The notes beneath the pieces were generated by a model. That model was not told the origin of the DNA and ran no database searches. It worked only from the letters and a program-made list of their open reading frames with translations. From assembly GCA_937858455.1 (NCBI GenBank), contig CALLYN010000131.1, positions 1-7,185 of the forward strand: a stretch of DNA of 7,185 nucleotides, in the 5' to 3' direction. This document shows positions 5,852 to 7,185 of this stretch, in pieces; within the stretch, counting starts at the first letter, position 1, and every line of letters begins with the position of its first letter. Source of the DNA: an uncultured Kouleothrix sp. Lineage in GTDB: Bacteria > Chloroflexota > Chloroflexia > Chloroflexales > Roseiflexaceae. Position numbers and translations under genes: made by a program.

Positions 5852-6829
5852 ATGCGCGCCGATCGGCTGCTGTCTATCCTGCTGCTGCTGCAAGTTCAGC
5901 AGCGCACCACCGCGCGCGAGCTTGCGCAGCGCCTCGAGGTGTCGGCCCGCACGATTCATCGCGACATGGAGGCGCTCGGCGCTGCCGGCGTGCCGATCGT
6001 CGCCGAGCGCGGCGTCGGCGGCGGCTGGTCGCTGCTTGAAGCGTACCGCACCAGCCTCAACGGCCTGAACGAGGCCGAGGTGCGCGCGCTGTTCCTGGCG
6101 CAGTCCGGCCGCGTCCTGAACGACCTGGGCCTGCGCCAGGCCGCCGACGCCGCGCTGCTGAAGTTGCAGGCTGCCCTGCCCAACCACGAGCGCCGCGATG
6201 CCGAACACGCTCGCCGGCGCATTCATATCGACGGCGGCGGCTGGGGCCAGTCGAGCGAAGCGGTGCCACTGCTGCCGCTCATTCAGGAGGCGGTCTGGCG
6301 CGACCGCAAGGTATTCATGCGCTACGCCCGCGCCGACGACAGCACCGTCGAGCGGCTGGTCGACCCGCTTGGGCTGGTGGCGAAGGGCAGCATCTGGTAC
6401 CTGATCGCGGGCGTGGACGACACGATTCGCACCTACCGGATCGCGCGCGTGCAGCACACCACCATCAGCGAGCAGCCCTGCGCCCGCCCGCCCGACTTTG
6501 ACCTGGCGGCGCATTGGGAGGCCTCGAAGCAGCAATTCCGCACGAATCTGCCGCAGTTCCAGGCAACCTTGCTGATCGACGCAGACGCATTTGATTATCT
6601 GCGCGCAGTGGCCCGCTACACGCGCGTGCTTCACGCCGGCCCGCCCGACGCCGATGGCCGCATGCGCGTCGAGATGCTGTTCGAGGGCGAGCAGCACGCA
6701 TGTGAGCAGGTGTTGAGCTTTGGCACGCGCGCCGAAGTGATCGAGCCGGTTTCGCTGCGCGCGCTGGTGCACGAAACTGCCCGCCGCATTACCGCGCAGT
6801 ACGCCGAGCCAGTTGCCGCGCTGGCCTAA
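5852..6829 (+). CDS. WYL-domain transcriptional regulator (HTH-11 / WYL / WCX, YafY-like)
   Basis: This is a DNA-binding regulator of 325 residues, the usual length of the family. Residues 1-60 form a winged helix-turn-helix (LLSILLLLQVQQRTTARELA, then LEVSARTIHRDMEALGAAGV, with wing GVGGGWSL). Residues about 137-205 form the WYL domain: I144-Q-E-A, then MRYAR, DPLGLVAKGS at 171-180, W182-Y183-L184 and the closing YRIARV at 195-200. The C-terminal WCX part spans roughly 235-318 (FQATLLIDADAF to ARRITAQYAE). WYL domains are known to sense ligands, including nucleic acids or small molecules, in several systems; the signal here is unknown. Start ATG 5852 has AAGGA 8 nt upstream. It is transcribed away from the oxidoreductase gene, the usual arrangement for a regulator of its neighbour. 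A palindromic element lies immediately after its stop. Confidence 0.93.
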   Translation: MRADRLLSILLLLQVQQRTTARELAQRLEVSARTIHRDMEALGAAGVPIVAERGVGGGWSLLEAYRTSLNGLNEAEVRALFLAQSGRVLNDLGLRQAADAALLKLQAALPNHERRDAEHARRRIHIDGGGWGQSSEAVPLLPLIQEAVWRDRKVFMRYARADDSTVERLVDPLGLVAKGSIWYLIAGVDDTIRTYRIARVQHTTISEQPCARPPDFDLAAHWEASKQQFRTNLPQFQATLLIDADAFDYLRAVARYTRVLHAGPPDADGRMRVEMLFEGEQHACEQVLSFGTRAEVIEPVSLRALVHETARRITAQYAEPVAALA

Positions 6830-6834
6830 TGCCC

Positions 6835-6922
6835 AAGGATATATCTATCCACAGATTACACAGATGGCGCAGATTATAGACCTCATATCTGTGTAATCTG
6901 CGAAATCTGCGGATTGATCCTT
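6835..6922. repeat. 88-bp imperfect palindromic element built of 9-bp CAGATT-type units
   Basis: The outer ends are AAGGAT (6835-6840) and ATCCTT (6917-6922). Inside, CAGATTACACAGAT (6852-6865) and its exact complement (6887-6900) form a 14-bp perfect stem with a 21-nt loop. Units of about 9 bp recur: on the left CAGATTACA, CAGATGGCG and CAGATTATA; on the right ATCTGTGTA, ATCTGCGAA and ATCTGCGGA. The right arm carries one extra unit. It is AT-richer than its surroundings. Similar CAGATTACACAGAT-type intergenic repeats occur in many bacteria (from memory). It starts 5 bp after the WYL gene stop, so it can also serve as that gene's terminator. No encoded protein is seen. Confidence 0.7.
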
Positions 6923-6939
6923 CATTGACGTGCCTCTGC

Positions 6940-6955
6940 CTGACCGATTGGTCAG
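6940..6955. promoter_or_regulatory. Perfect dyad operator abutting the riboswitch promoter
   Basis: CTGACC (6940-6945) and GGTCAG (6950-6955) form a perfect 6-bp inverted repeat around GATT. The form TGACCnnnnGGTCA is typical of TetR-family operators. It ends 1 bp before the -35 at 6957, where a repressor would occlude RNA polymerase. No TetR gene is in the window, so the regulator, if any, is elsewhere. Confidence 0.45.
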
Positions 6956-6956
6956 C

Positions 6957-6985
6957 TTGACAAGGATCTGGCGCGGTGCTATGCT
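6957..6985 (+). promoter_or_regulatory. Promoter of the FMN riboswitch transcript
   Basis: The -35 TTGACA (6957-6962) is a perfect consensus. After exactly 17 bp comes TATGCT (6980-6985), preceded by TGC, giving an extended -10. Transcription should begin near 6992, about 10 nt before the conserved riboswitch begins. This is the strongest sigma-70-type promoter in the window. Confidence 0.75.
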
Positions 6986-7000
6986 GAATGCCAACTTAAG

Positions 7001-7185
7001 AGGATCTTCGGGGCAGGGTGCAATTCCCGACCGGCGGTGATGCTGGCAGTTTTGAGTTTTGAATGCTGAGTTTTGAATGAGAGACTTTCTAATTCAGAAC
7101 GTAAACATCAACACTCAACATTCCCAGACAAGCCCGCGAGCCGCAAGGCAGGAGCTGGTGCGATCCCAGCGCCGACGGTACAGTC
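7001..7185 (+). ncRNA. FMN riboswitch (RFN element), 3' end cut by the window
   Basis: The RNA aptamer binds flavin mononucleotide and switches off riboflavin synthesis or transport genes. Conserved boxes seen: CTTCGGGGCAGGGTG (7006-7020), AATTCCCGACCGGCGGT (7022-7038), AAGCCCGCGAGC (7130-7141) and GCCGACGGTACAGTC (7171-7185). The hairpin GCTGG (7154-7158) / CCAGC (7166-7170) lies before the last box. The sequence ends just before the 3' half of the closing helix, so that helix and the expression platform are out of view. The variable P3 arm (7039-7129, 91 nt) is unusually long and AT-rich. The regulated gene, probably riboflavin biosynthesis (rib) or a riboflavin transporter, begins beyond the window. 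Identification is secure from the conserved boxes and their order. Confidence 0.96.
7053..7079 (+). repeat. 13-bp tandem direct repeat in the riboswitch P3 arm
   Basis: TGAGTTTTGAATG occurs at 7053-7065 and 7067-7079, separated by one base. Partner strands lie downstream: TTTTGAAT (7071-7078) pairs with ATTCAGAA (7092-7099) with one G-U, and 7061-7073 pairs with 7111-7123 at 11 of 13 positions. The repeats therefore help build an elongated P3 hairpin. AT-rich GAGTTTTGAAT-type repeats of this kind are intergenic fillers in some bacteria, which suggests an insertion into the tolerant loop. Confidence 0.65.

Noticed and set aside
5729..6772. 347-codon open frame on the minus strand across the WYL regulator gene
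   Set aside because: It is antisense to a well-supported regulator, shows no recognisable motif, and has the composition typical of shadow frames.
6835..6922. Possible CRISPR array
   Set aside because: The 9-bp units are too short and contiguous, and there are no spacers of constant length.

Overview
The window is strongly GC-rich, and most codons of its genes end in G or C. That base use, the F420/FMN luciferase-like oxidoreductase, the WYL regulator, the TPR-containing membrane protein and the long GC-rich intergenic palindromes together suggest a Chloroflexota (Chloroflexus/Roseiflexus-like) genome. This assignment is an inference from style, not from a marker gene. The region looks like ordinary chromosome. 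I see no transposase, phage gene, CRISPR array, tRNA or rRNA.

Layout, left to right. (1) Positions 3-905 hold the 3' part of a membrane protein with an N-terminal zinc ribbon, about four membrane segments and a C-terminal TPR-like segment. Its start lies before the window. (2) Positions 906-1272 have no convincing intact gene but contain a coding-like stretch resembling a lone TPR unit, open in frame into the next gene. (3) Positions 1273-2349 encode chorismate synthase (aroC). (4) Positions 2350-2626 hold three consecutive hairpins and a short dyad. (5) Positions 2627-4695 are a tight plus-strand cluster: a choline-kinase/APH-fold kinase, a 70-residue zinc-ribbon protein and a spermidine-synthase-fold methyltransferase-like protein. 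(6) A long hairpin at 4709-4768 separates this cluster from the convergent minus-strand gene. (7) The minus-strand luciferase-like oxidoreductase (4825-5643) and the plus-strand WYL-family regulator (5852-6829) are divergent and share a 208-bp control region. (8) Positions 6830-7185 hold an 88-bp palindromic repeat element, a strong promoter next to a perfect dyad operator, and an FMN riboswitch that runs to the end of the window. The gene it controls, most likely riboflavin synthesis or transport, lies beyond the edge.

How the parts may work together. AroC makes chorismate using reduced FMN, the luciferase-like enzyme uses FMN or F420, and the riboswitch senses FMN. These are compatible but not evidence of one system. 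The most plausible local control circuit is the WYL regulator acting on the divergent oxidoreductase. The least explained parts are the kinase/zinc-ribbon/methyltransferase cluster, the repeat-expanded P3 arm of the FMN riboswitch, and the dyad operator that may add a transcriptional layer above it. I did not find clear evidence of a wholly new system.
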